Assembly (NCBI GenBank): GCA_038240075.1
Contig: JBBSEC010000061.1
Location: forward strand, 1 to 27,310
DNA: 27,310 nt
Reading direction: 5' to 3'
DNA from: DATBAK01 sp038240075
Lineage (GTDB): Bacteria > Actinomycetota > Acidimicrobiia > IMCC26256 > PALSA-610
Shown in pieces: positions 13,940 through 21,372 of the stretch (position 1 is the first letter of the stretch; each line of letters starts with the position of its first letter). The translations under genes were made by a program, and so were the position numbers. The notes beneath the pieces are model-generated. The model ran no database searches. It was given only the letters and a program-made list of their open reading frames with translations, and was not told the origin of the DNA.

Positions 13940-14845
13940 GTGTACGAACAGATCGCCGCGAACAAGCGGCGCACGATCGTGATGATCGTGCTCTTTGCCC
14001 TCTTGGTGTTCGCGGTCGTCGCGGTCATCAACTTCTTCACGCGCTTCGGCGTCATCGGATTCGTGATCGCGGCGGTCCTCGCGATCGGCTTCTCGTTCGC
14101 GTCGTACTACAACTCCGACAAGATCGCGTTGAAGATGAGCCGGGCCACGCCGGCCGACGAGAAGACCTACGCGCGTTATCACAACCTCATCGAAGGCCTG
14201 TGCATCGCGGCCGGGTTGCCGAAGCCGCGGCTGTACGTGATCGACGACTCCGCTCCCAACGCGTTCGCGACCGGGCGCAACCCGCAGCACGCGGCGATCG
14301 CGGTGACCTCCGGGCTGCTCGAGAAGATGAACCGCGTCGAGCTCGAAGCCGTGCTCGCGCACGAGCTGAGTCACGTGAAGAACTACGACACGCTCGTGAT
14401 GACGCTCGCGGTCACGATGGTCGGCATCATCTCGCTGCTCTCCGACTTCTTCCTGCGCTTCATGTTCTGGGGCGGCGGTCGCGATCGGCGCGACAACAAC
14501 GACTCCGGGCCGCTCGGCGCGATCCTCGCGGTGTTCGGCATCATCTTGTTGGCCCTCGCACCGCTCATCGCGTCGGTGATGCAGTTCGCGATCGGCCGCC
14601 GGCGTGAGTACCAGGCCGACGCGTCGGGTGTGCTGCTCACGCGCTACCCGCCCGGTCTCATCTCCGCGCTCGAGAAGCTCCGCGAAGATCACACCGTGAT
14701 CCACACCGCGTCGAAGGCGACTGCGCACCTCTGGATCGAGAGCCCGCTCGACGAGGAGACCAAAGGGCCTGCGTCGAAGTTCAACCACCTCTTCGACACG
14801 CATCCGCCGCTCGAAGACCGCATCCGCGTCCTGAAGGCGATGTGA
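13940..14845 (+). CDS. htpX: M48-family membrane metalloprotease HtpX
   Basis: 301 residues. Two N-terminal helices are present (IVMIVLFALLVFAVVAVINF and the following stretch near VIGFVIAAVLAIGF). The zinc motif HELSH has ligands His141 and His145 and catalytic Glu142, and Glu223 in RRREYQADASG is the third zinc ligand. Further helices lie between them (GAILAVFGIILLALAPLIAS). HtpX degrades damaged or misassembled membrane proteins at the cytoplasmic face. It pairs with lemA upstream and overlaps the next gene as GTGA. A short acidic/Asn linker (GGGRDRRDNNDSG) separates the middle helices. Confidence 0.93.
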   Translation: MYEQIAANKRRTIVMIVLFALLVFAVVAVINFFTRFGVIGFVIAAVLAIGFSFASYYNSDKIALKMSRATPADEKTYARYHNLIEGLCIAAGLPKPRLYVIDDSAPNAFATGRNPQHAAIAVTSGLLEKMNRVELEAVLAHELSHVKNYDTLVMTLAVTMVGIISLLSDFFLRFMFWGGGRDRRDNNDSGPLGAILAVFGIILLALAPLIASVMQFAIGRRREYQADASGVLLTRYPPGLISALEKLREDHTVIHTASKATAHLWIESPLDEETKGPASKFNHLFDTHPPLEDRIRVLKAM

Positions 14846-15894
14846 CCAGGCCGACCCGCACGCAGTTGCTCATCGCGGGGGTCGTGGCCATGGTGATCGT
14901 CGCGTCGGTCGCGGCCGTCGCGCTCACGGGAGGCAAGCACGGCAAGCGGGCGGCGGTGTCGACGACGACGAGCACGCACGCGTCGACCACCACCACCACG
15001 GCCGCGCCCCGACCGGGCGGAGTGATCGCGCCGCTCACGGGTGTGCGCGACGCGACGTCGGGCGCGGCGCACCGGCCCGCGCTCACGATCAAGGTCGAGA
15101 ACACGCCCGCGGCGCGCCCGCAGATCGGGCTCGATCAGGCCGACGTGATCTACGAAGAGGTCGTCGAGGGTCAGATCACCCGGCTGCTCGCGATCTTCCA
15201 GTCGCAGGTTCCCGACGTCGTCGGACCGGTGCGGTCGGTGCGCCGGACCGACCAGAGCGTCGTCACGCCGATCGGCGGCCTGTTCGTCTACTCGGGCGGC
15301 GCCGCGTACGCGGTCAACAGCATCCGCACCGCGCCGGTGACCCTGGTCGACGAGACGCGCGCGGGATCGGCGATGTTCCGCGACCACTCGCGTCAAGCGC
15401 CGCACAACCTCTACGCGCACCCGGCGAAGCTCTTCGCCTTCGGCGGTACGCCGGTTCCGCCTCCGCACCTGTTCACCTACCGGACCGCGCACCAGGCCGT
15501 GCCCGGGGTCGTGGTCACCCACGCGACCGTCGGCTTCGGCGGCGGCTACGGCGTGAGCTACGCGTGGGATCCGGTGCACCAGATGTGGGACCGGTCGATC
15601 TTCGGCCACACCGACCTCCTCGAGTCGGGCGTCCAGGAGGCGCCGCGCAACGTCGTCGTGATGTTCGTGCACTACGACGGCGGAGTCGGCGTCATTGGCT
15701 CGGAAGCCGACCTCGTCGGCAGCGGCGACGCGATCGTCTTCACCGCCGGGCACGAGATCACGGGCCGCTGGGTGCGCCCCGACCGCGTCCGTCCTGCGCA
15801 GTTCGTCGACAGTGCGGGCGCGACGGTGCGCCTGACTCCGGGGCAGACCTGGGTGGAGCTGGCCCCAACGGGAACTCCCGTAACGGGCTCGTGA
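14842..15894 (+). CDS. DUF3048 (YerB-like) membrane-anchored extracytoplasmic protein
   Basis: 350 residues from GTG 14842, overlapping the htpX stop by four bases. A single N-terminal hydrophobic helix (LLIAGVVAMVIVASVAAVAL) is followed by a Thr-rich linker (STTTSTHASTTTTTAA) and then the DUF3048 domain. Family-typical stretches are RPALTIKVENTPAARPQIGL, DQADVIYEEVVEGQITRLLA, FQSQVPDVVGPVRSVRRTD and HNLYAHPAKLF. There is no lipobox cysteine near the helix, so it looks like a signal anchor or cleaved secretory protein rather than the lipoprotein form known as YerB. The biochemical role of the domain is unknown. Coupling to htpX suggests a link with envelope protein quality control; that is inference. 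Confidence 0.85.
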   Translation: MTRPTRTQLLIAGVVAMVIVASVAAVALTGGKHGKRAAVSTTTSTHASTTTTTAAPRPGGVIAPLTGVRDATSGAAHRPALTIKVENTPAARPQIGLDQADVIYEEVVEGQITRLLAIFQSQVPDVVGPVRSVRRTDQSVVTPIGGLFVYSGGAAYAVNSIRTAPVTLVDETRAGSAMFRDHSRQAPHNLYAHPAKLFAFGGTPVPPPHLFTYRTAHQAVPGVVVTHATVGFGGGYGVSYAWDPVHQMWDRSIFGHTDLLESGVQEAPRNVVVMFVHYDGGVGVIGSEADLVGSGDAIVFTAGHEITGRWVRPDRVRPAQFVDSAGATVRLTPGQTWVELAPTGTPVTGS

Positions 15895-15910
15895 GTTTCC
15901 GGGCCCCCGG

Positions 15911-15916
15911 TAGGCT
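15911..15916 (+). promoter_or_regulatory. Candidate -10 box for pdxS-pdxT-yebC
   Basis: TAGGCT sits 45 bases before the pdxS ATG. CCGGG and CCCGG just upstream form a short dyad across the expected spacer. A leader of about 38 bases would carry the ribosome-binding site GAAGGAAG (15944-15951). Confidence 0.4.
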
Positions 15917-15960
15917 GGGCGTTTCCTGACTCGAGGAACTGATGTGAAGGAAGTGGTCTG

Positions 15961-16848
15961 ATGGCGGACGACCGCACGACCGGAACGGTCCGGGTCAAGC
16001 GGGGCCTGGCCGAGATGTTGCGCGGCGGCGTGATCATGGACGTCGTCACGCCGGAGCAGGCGAAGATCGCCGAGGACGCCGGCGCCGTCGCCGTGATGGC
16101 GCTCGAGCGCGTGCCGTCCGACATCCGCCGCGACGGCGGTGTGGCGCGCATGAGCGACCCGTCGATGATCGAGGGCATCAAGGCCGTCGTCACCATCCCG
16201 GTCATGGCCAAATGCCGTATCGGGCACTTCGCCGAGGCGCAGGTGCTCGAAGCGCTCGGCGTCGACTACATCGACGAGTCGGAAGTCCTCACGCCCGCCG
16301 ACGAGGCGTACCACGTCGACAAGTGGACGTTCGGGGTGCCGTTCGTCTGTGGCGCCACCAACCTGGGCGAGGCGCTGCGGCGGATCTCCGAGGGCGCGTG
16401 CCTCATTCGCTCGAAGGGCGAGGCCGGCACCGGCAACATCGTCGAAGCGGTCCGCCACCTGCGTTCGATCCTCGGCGACATCGGCAAGCTCCACGCGGCG
16501 CCGCCCGAGGAGCGCTACGGCTGGGCCAAGGAGCTGCGGGCCCCGATCGATCTCGTCACCGAGGTCGCGGAGCGCGGCGAGCTGCCGGTCCCGTTGTTCT
16601 GCGCCGGCGGCATCGCCACGCCGGCCGACGCGTCGCTCGTGATGCAGCTCGGCGCGCAGGCCGTCTTCGTGGGGAGCGGCATCTTCAAGTCGTCCGACCC
16701 CGCGGGCCGCGGCAAGGCGATCGTCGAGGCGACGACGCACTACGCCGACGCGTCGATCGTCGCCAAGGTGTCGCGCGGTCTTGGCGACGCGATGCCGGGC
16801 GAGGAGATCGCGGGCCTCGAAGTGAAGCTGGCCGAGCGCGGCTGGTGA
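15961..16848 (+). CDS. pdxS: Pyridoxal 5'-phosphate synthase, synthase subunit
   Basis: 295 residues, full length. PdxS builds PLP from ribose 5-phosphate, glyceraldehyde 3-phosphate and ammonia supplied by PdxT. Catalytic residues are present: Asp27 in IMDVVTPEQAKIAEDAGA, Lys84 in VMAKCRIGHF and Lys152 in IRSKGEAGTGN. The phosphate-binding end LFCAGGIATPADASLVMQLG and VFVGSGIFKSSDP are intact. ATG 15961 is preceded by GAAGGAAG. pdxT starts inside the stop (GTGA overlap), consistent with the 12:12 complex of the two proteins. Confidence 0.97.
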   Translation: MADDRTTGTVRVKRGLAEMLRGGVIMDVVTPEQAKIAEDAGAVAVMALERVPSDIRRDGGVARMSDPSMIEGIKAVVTIPVMAKCRIGHFAEAQVLEALGVDYIDESEVLTPADEAYHVDKWTFGVPFVCGATNLGEALRRISEGACLIRSKGEAGTGNIVEAVRHLRSILGDIGKLHAAPPEERYGWAKELRAPIDLVTEVAERGELPVPLFCAGGIATPADASLVMQLGAQAVFVGSGIFKSSDPAGRGKAIVEATTHYADASIVAKVSRGLGDAMPGEEIAGLEVKLAERGW

Positions 16849-17519
16849 AAGTCGGCGTTCTTGCGTTGCAGGGCGCGTTTCGCGAGCACGCGGAGGCCTT
16901 CGACGCGCTCGGCGCCGACGTCACGCTGGTGCGGCTGCCGGAGCACCTCGCCGGAATCGACGCGCTGGCCTTCCCGGGCGGCGAGTCGACCACGATCGAC
17001 AAGCTGCTCGACTCGTCGGGGCTGCGCGGCCCCGTTGCCGAGATCGTGCGCGACGGCCGACCGACGCTCGCGACGTGTGCGGGGCTCATCGTCCTCGCTC
17101 GTGAGATCAGCGACGGACTGTCTTCATCACACAATCCCGACCAGGAACCGCTCGGGCTGCTCGACGTCACGGTGAGGCGCAACGGCTACGGGCGCCAGGT
17201 CGACTCGTTCGAGGCTCCGCTCACGATCAGCGGGATCGCGGGTGGCCCGTTTCCGGGCGTCTTCATCCGCGCCCCGATCGTCGAGCGGGCCGGCGCCGGC
17301 GTCGAGGTGCTCGCGACGCACGAGGGGCGCCCCGTACTGTGCCGTCAGGCCACAATCTGGGCGGCGACGTTCCACCCCGAGCTCTCGGGCGATCTCCGCG
17401 TGCACGAGCGGTTCCTGCAATGCTCATGCGGCTCCGACCTACGGCATGCCCCCGCCTCCGGTCTGCGCCTGGATGCTGAGCCCATTCCCGATAGACCGAA
17501 CACCAAGGCAGGCGGATGA
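16845..17519 (+). CDS. pdxT: Pyridoxal 5'-phosphate synthase, glutaminase subunit, with unusual C-terminal tail
   Basis: 224 residues, longer than the usual 190-200. It is a class I glutamine amidotransferase-like glutaminase: VGVLALQGAFREHAEAF at the start, FPGGESTTIDKLL, nucleophile Cys78 in TLATCAGLIVLA, and the His177/Glu179 pair in TFHPELSGDLRVHERFL. It channels ammonia to PdxS. The family homology ends near residue 191. The last 33 residues (from QCSCGSDLRHAPASG) have no match in the family as I know it and use codons such as TCA, CTA, AGA and ATT that are rare in neighbouring genes. The start GTG 16845 overlaps pdxS, and the stop overlaps the yebC ATG as ATGA. Confidence 0.92.
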   Translation: MKVGVLALQGAFREHAEAFDALGADVTLVRLPEHLAGIDALAFPGGESTTIDKLLDSSGLRGPVAEIVRDGRPTLATCAGLIVLAREISDGLSSSHNPDQEPLGLLDVTVRRNGYGRQVDSFEAPLTISGIAGGPFPGVFIRAPIVERAGAGVEVLATHEGRPVLCRQATIWAATFHPELSGDLRVHERFLQCSCGSDLRHAPASGLRLDAEPIPDRPNTKAGG

Positions 17520-18268
17520 GCGGCCATTCCAAGTGGCATTCGATCAAGCACAAGAAGGGTGCGGCCGACGCGGCGCGCGGCAAGCTGTTCGCCGTGCTGA
17601 TCCGCCAGATCGAGGTGGCGGCGCGTGCCGGGGGCGGCGACGCCGAGTCGAACGCGACGCTGCGCACGATGGTGCAGAAGGCACGAGACGCGTCGGTGCC
17701 GGTCGACACGATCACGCGCGCGATCCGGCGCGGCACCGGTGAGGAAGAAGGCGTCGTCTACGAGTCGGTCAACTACGAGGGCTACGCGCCGCACGGAGTC
17801 GCGGTCTTCGTGCAGGCCCTCACCGACAACCGCAACCGCACGGGTGCGGAGATCAAGAACATCTTCCGGAGCAACGGCGGCTCGTTCGCCGAGCCCGGCG
17901 CGGTCGCATGGCAGTTCGACCGGCGCGGCGAGGTGATGGTCGACAAGAAGGCGGTGGGAGAGGACGACCTCATGCTGGTCGCGGCCGACGCAGGAGCCGA
18001 CGACGTCGTCGACGTTGGCGACTTCTGGCAGGTGACCACCCCGCCGACCGAGCTCCATGCGGTGCGCACCGCGATCGAGGCGGCCGACATCCCGGTCAAG
18101 GAGAGTGATCTCACGATGGTCCCCACGACGTCGGTCGAGCTCGGAGACGAGGCGTCGGCGAAGTCGGTGCTCCGGCTCGTCGACGCGCTCGAGGAGCACG
18201 ACGACGTCGAAGCCGTCTACGCCAACTTCGACATTCCGGAGTCGGTGCTCGAGGCCGTGACCGCGTGA
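17516..18268 (+). CDS. yebC: YebC/TACO1 family protein
   Basis: 250 residues, full length. The N-terminus MSGHSKWHSIKHKKGAADAA and RGKLFAVLIRQIEVAAR are the family hallmark, followed by YEGYAPHGVAVFVQALTDN, NRTGAEIKNIFRSNGGSF and a C-terminus with MVPTTSVEL. The family was first annotated as a DNA-binding transcription regulator. Related TACO1 and some YebC proteins are linked to translation of difficult sequences such as proline stretches. It is coupled to pdxT and to the peroxiredoxin by four-base overlaps. In many bacteria yebC lies next to ruvC; here the cox-like genes separate them. Confidence 0.95.
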   Translation: MSGHSKWHSIKHKKGAADAARGKLFAVLIRQIEVAARAGGGDAESNATLRTMVQKARDASVPVDTITRAIRRGTGEEEGVVYESVNYEGYAPHGVAVFVQALTDNRNRTGAEIKNIFRSNGGSFAEPGAVAWQFDRRGEVMVDKKAVGEDDLMLVAADAGADDVVDVGDFWQVTTPPTELHAVRTAIEAADIPVKESDLTMVPTTSVELGDEASAKSVLRLVDALEEHDDVEAVYANFDIPESVLEAVTA

Positions 18269-18723
18269 GCCTCTCCGTGGGTCAGCCGGCGCCCGACTTC
18301 ACGCTGCCGGGGATCGAGAACGGCGTCCGACGCGACTTCAAGCTGTCCGAGTACCGCGGCCGCAAGGTGGTCGTCGCGTTCTATCCCGGCGACGACACGA
18401 CGGTGTGCACGAAACAGATGTGCTCGTACCGCGACGACTTCGCGATGTTCGAAGGCGTTTCGGCGGTGCTGCTCGGCATCTCACCGCAGGATGTCGATTC
18501 GCACGAGGCCTGGGCGAAGAAGCGCAACCTGCAGTTCCCATTGCTCGCCGACACCGATCGCGCGGTCGCCAAGGAGTACGGCGTCGCCGCACCGGTCATC
18601 GGCATCCGACGGTCGGTGTTCGTCGTCGACGGCGAGGGAGTGCTCCGCTACAAGGACATGAAGCTCGACGGCGCGACGTTCGAGAAGGCCGAAAAGCTCA
18701 CCGGCATATTGACGGGGATCTAG
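18265..18723 (+). CDS. bcp: BCP/PrxQ-type thioredoxin-dependent peroxiredoxin
   Basis: 152 residues. AhpC/TSA fold: VGQPAPDFTLPGIENG, then VVVAFYPGDDTTVCTKQMCS. The peroxidatic cysteine is Cys48 and the resolving cysteine Cys53, the CX4C spacing of atypical two-Cys PrxQ/BCP enzymes. LLADTDRAVAKEYGV and RSVFVVDGEGVLRY complete the fold. It reduces peroxides with electrons from thioredoxin in the cytoplasm. GTG 18265 overlaps the yebC stop. The coxS gene follows 17 bases after the stop, so the peroxiredoxin may be co-expressed with the molybdenum-hydroxylase-like genes. Confidence 0.93.
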   Translation: MSLSVGQPAPDFTLPGIENGVRRDFKLSEYRGRKVVVAFYPGDDTTVCTKQMCSYRDDFAMFEGVSAVLLGISPQDVDSHEAWAKKRNLQFPLLADTDRAVAKEYGVAAPVIGIRRSVFVVDGEGVLRYKDMKLDGATFEKAEKLTGILTGI

Positions 18724-18740
18724 GACGGGGATCGAACACC

Positions 18741-19208
18741 ATGCGCATCGCAATGACGATCAACGGACGGCGTGAAGAGCACGATGTCGAGCCGCGCACG
18801 CTGCTCGTGCACTTCGTGCGGGAGGCGTGCGTGCTCACCGGCACGAAGGTGGGATGCGACACGTCGTCGTGTGGCGCGTGCACGGTGCTCGTCGACGGCG
18901 AGTCGGTGAAGAGCTGCACGATGCTCGCGGCGCAGGCCGACGGGGCGGCGATCACGACGATCGAGGGGCTCGCGGCCGCCGACGGCACCCTGCACCCAAT
19001 GCAGGCCGCGTTCCAGGAGAACCACGGTTTGCAGTGCGGATTCTGCACCGCGGGCATGGTCATGGCTTCGGTCTCGCTCATCGAGGAGCAGCCCTCGCCG
19101 ACCGAACGCGACGTGCGGCTCGGTCTCGAAGGCAACCTCTGCCGGTGCACCGGCTATCACAACATCGTGAAATCGGTGCTCGTCGCGGCCGAGGCGGCAC
19201 GGCAATGA
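18741..19208 (+). CDS. coxS: [2Fe-2S] small subunit of a molybdenum hydroxylase (CoxS-like)
   Basis: 155 residues. The plant-ferredoxin-type cluster is bound by Cys39, Cys44, Cys47 and Cys59 (GCDTSSCGACTVL and KSC). The second, helical domain cluster is bound by Cys99, Cys102, Cys134 and Cys136 (CGFCTAGM and CRCTGYHNIVKSV). All eight ligands are present. In the xanthine dehydrogenase/CO dehydrogenase family this subunit carries electrons from the Mo-pterin large subunit to the FAD subunit. ATG 18741 is preceded by GGACGGGG. coxM overlaps its stop as ATGA. No large-subunit gene follows. The cox symbol reflects family only; the substrate cannot be assigned without the large subunit. Confidence 0.9.
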   Translation: MRIAMTINGRREEHDVEPRTLLVHFVREACVLTGTKVGCDTSSCGACTVLVDGESVKSCTMLAAQADGAAITTIEGLAAADGTLHPMQAAFQENHGLQCGFCTAGMVMASVSLIEEQPSPTERDVRLGLEGNLCRCTGYHNIVKSVLVAAEAARQ

Positions 19209-20026
19209 TTCCGGCGCCGTTCGACTACATCAGAGCCGGATCGGCCGACGAGGCCCTTGCGCTGATCACCGAGCACGGCGACGAGGCGAAGTTCATCGCG
19301 GGCGGCATGTCGCTGCTCCCGCTGATGAAGTTGCGGCTCGCGACTCCGACGGTCATCGTCGACGTCGGCCGACTGCGTGAGCTCTCCTACGTGCGCGTCG
19401 ACGGCGGCACCGTCGCCATCGGCGCGCTCACGCGGCACCGCGACCTCGAGACCGACGCGCTTCTCGGCGAGCACTGCGGTGTGCTGCAGGCCGTCGCCGC
19501 GCAGGTCGGCGACAACCAGGTGCGCCACCGCGGAACGATCGGTGGTTCCGTTGCGCACGGCGATCCCGCATCCGACCTGCCCGCGGCGTTGCTCGCGCTC
19601 GACGCCGAATTCGTCGTGCGCGGACCGGGAGGGGAGCGGACGATCCCGTCGTCGGAGTTCTTCCTCGGGTTTCTCGAGACCGCGCTCGCACCCGACGAGC
19701 TGCTCGTCGAGGTCCGCGTCGCCGCGACTGGGCGCAACGGCTTCTCGTACCAGAAGTTCAACCGGCGGGCCCAGGACTGGGCGATCGTCGGCGCGCTCGC
19801 CGTGCGCGGGATCACGGCGACGCGCGTCGCGCTCGTCAACATGGGCTCCACGCCGTTGCGCGCGAGCGCGGTCGAACAGGCGCTCGCGTCGGGAGCCTCG
19901 GTCGCCGACGCGGCCGCGCAGGCCGACGCGGGCACGGAGCCGGTGGGCGATCTCAATGCGTCGGTCGAGTACCGCCGTCATCTGGCGCGCGTGCTCGTCC
20001 GCCGCGCGCTCGAGGCCGCAGTCTGA
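19205..20026 (+). CDS. coxM: FAD-binding medium subunit of a molybdenum hydroxylase (CoxM-like)
   Basis: 273 residues. MIPAPFDYIRAGSADEALAL is the usual start of the subunit. The two FAD-binding motifs are present: AGGMS at 32-36 in FIAGGMSLLPLMKLRLA, and TIGGS at 111-115 in RGTIGGSVAHGDPASDLPA. The C-terminal CO-dehydrogenase flavoprotein domain follows (SYQKFNRRAQDWAIVGALA). It accepts electrons from the CoxS iron-sulfur clusters and passes them to quinone or another acceptor. ATG 19205 overlaps coxS by four bases. The stop overlaps the next gene as CTGA. Confidence 0.92.
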   Translation: MIPAPFDYIRAGSADEALALITEHGDEAKFIAGGMSLLPLMKLRLATPTVIVDVGRLRELSYVRVDGGTVAIGALTRHRDLETDALLGEHCGVLQAVAAQVGDNQVRHRGTIGGSVAHGDPASDLPAALLALDAEFVVRGPGGERTIPSSEFFLGFLETALAPDELLVEVRVAATGRNGFSYQKFNRRAQDWAIVGALAVRGITATRVALVNMGSTPLRASAVEQALASGASVADAAAQADAGTEPVGDLNASVEYRRHLARVLVRRALEAAV

Positions 20027-20664
20027 GCGGCGATTCCCACCCCGGCCCTTGCATCGCGGCGGCCCTGCTCGCCGCGGGACGGGGCTCGCGCTTCGGCGCG
20101 CGTCCCAAGCTCACGGCCGAGCTCGGCGGGCGCCCCGTCGTCTCGTGGGCGATCGAGTCCGCGCGCCGCTCCGGTCTCACCCCGCTCGTGCTCGTGCTCG
20201 GAAGGGAAGCCGACGCGGTGCGCGCGGCGGCCGCAGTCGACACGCGCGGCGAGATGCTGGTCGTGCACAACGACCGGTGGTCGAGCGGTATCGCGTCGAG
20301 CCTCCAAACTGCCATCGCGGCGCTGGAGCCGCGCTCGGAAGTCGAGGCGGTCGTGGTCGGTCTTGGCGACCAGCCCGGGGTCGGTCCGGAGGCGTACCGC
20401 CGACTCGCGAGCGCCTACCATTCGGGCGCGCGGCTCGCGGTCGCGACGTACGCACGCACTCGCGCCAACCCGGTGCTCCTCGCCCGTGAACACTGGGCCG
20501 AGGCCCTCGGGCTCGAGGGTGATGAAGGGGCACGGGTGCTGATGCGGCGCCATCCCGTCGTCGAAGTGCCGTGCGACGGAACCGGCGAGCCAACCGATGT
20601 CGACACCGAGCACGACCTCGCCGCCCTGGAGGCCCGATGGAGATCACCGACTCGTTCCGAGTGA
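20023..20664 (+). CDS. MobA/MocA-like molybdenum cofactor cytidylyltransferase, probable CTG start
   Basis: 213 residues if started at CTG 20023. The NTP-transferase fold begins with LLAAGRGSRFG (about 15-25) and Lys29, which bind the nucleotide. LGDQPGVGPEAYRRL (GDQP at 115-118) provides a metal-binding Asp. NPVLLAREHW, GDEGARVLMRRHP and PTDVDTEHDL are typical of MocA, which adds CMP to molybdopterin for xanthine-dehydrogenase-family enzymes. The nucleotide-binding motif has no ATG, GTG or TTG start before it in this frame; the first such codon is GTG 20188, which would delete the active site. CTG 20023 forms CTGA with the coxM stop, like the other four-base overlaps here. Its tail overlaps coxG by 28 bases. 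Confidence 0.8.
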   Translation: MSGDSHPGPCIAAALLAAGRGSRFGARPKLTAELGGRPVVSWAIESARRSGLTPLVLVLGREADAVRAAAAVDTRGEMLVVHNDRWSSGIASSLQTAIAALEPRSEVEAVVVGLGDQPGVGPEAYRRLASAYHSGARLAVATYARTRANPVLLAREHWAEALGLEGDEGARVLMRRHPVVEVPCDGTGEPTDVDTEHDLAALEARWRSPTRSE

Positions 20665-21371
20665 GCACGCCGATCGACGAGACGTGGAAGGTGCTCCTCG
20701 ACATCGAGCGGATCGCACCCTGCCTGCCGGGCGCCAAGCTGGAGGAGATCGACGGCGACGAGTTCCGCGGCTACGTGAAGGTGAAGGTCGGGCCGATCAC
20801 CGCGCAGTACAAGGGGACGGCGAAGTTGGCCGAGGTCGACGAGGCGCAGCGCCGCATCCTGATCGACGCGTCCGGGCGCGACACGCGGGGCCAGGGCAAC
20901 GCGAGCGCCAAGATCCTCGTGACCATGACCGGCGACGCGGCGGGCACCGAGGTGGCGGTCCACACCGATCTCTCGATCACCGGCAAGGTCGCGCAGTTCG
21001 GCCGCGGCGTGCTCGGCGACGTGTCGGCCAAGCTGCTCGGCCAGTTCGTCGAGCGACTCGAAGCCGACGTGCTCGCCGGCGAGGCCGCGACCTCGACCCC
21101 GCCCGAAGATCCCGCGCCCGCGCCGTCGACGGCGTCGATGTCCTCAATGTCGTCGACCGCGACCGCGACCGCGACCGCGCCCGCGCCGGCCGTCGCGGCA
21201 CCTCCGCTCGCGGCGGCGGCGCAGGGACCGCGCCGCATCGCGGGGCCCGACGTCGAGCCCGTCGATCTGTTCGCGGCCGCGGGCGCGCCGGTCGTGCGTC
21301 GTCTGATCCCGGTCGCCGTCGGCGTGATCGTCGCCCTGCTGCTGTTCCGGCGGTGGCGGCGCCGCGGGTGA
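20637..21371 (+). CDS. coxG: CoxG-like SRPBCC protein with C-terminal membrane anchor
   Basis: 244 residues. The SRPBCC domain (about 1-145) begins MEITDSFRVSTPIDETWKVL and has the CoxG-typical IAPCLPGAKLEEIDGDEFRG, VKVGPITAQYKGTAKLAEVD and LGQFVERLEADVLAG. A low-complexity Ala/Pro/Ser/Thr linker follows (about 150-200). One C-terminal helix with a basic end anchors it (RRLIPVAVGVIVALLLF, then RRWRRRG). CoxG proteins recruit CO dehydrogenase to the membrane, and recent mycobacterial work connects them with quinone access. ATG 20637 has GGAGG four bases upstream. It sits with coxS, coxM and the MocA-like gene, and its anchor implies electron delivery to the membrane. Confidence 0.88.
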   Translation: MEITDSFRVSTPIDETWKVLLDIERIAPCLPGAKLEEIDGDEFRGYVKVKVGPITAQYKGTAKLAEVDEAQRRILIDASGRDTRGQGNASAKILVTMTGDAAGTEVAVHTDLSITGKVAQFGRGVLGDVSAKLLGQFVERLEADVLAGEAATSTPPEDPAPAPSTASMSSMSSTATATATAPAPAVAAPPLAAAAQGPRRIAGPDVEPVDLFAAAGAPVVRRLIPVAVGVIVALLLFRRWRRRG

Positions 21372-21372
21372 C

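Noticed and set aside
14842..15894. DUF3048 lipoprotein (YerB type)
   Set aside because: No cysteine follows the N-terminal helix, so lipidation is not supported.
20188..20664. MocA-like gene starting at GTG 20188
   Set aside because: This start removes the LLAAGRGSRFG nucleotide-binding motif, which is intact in the same frame upstream.
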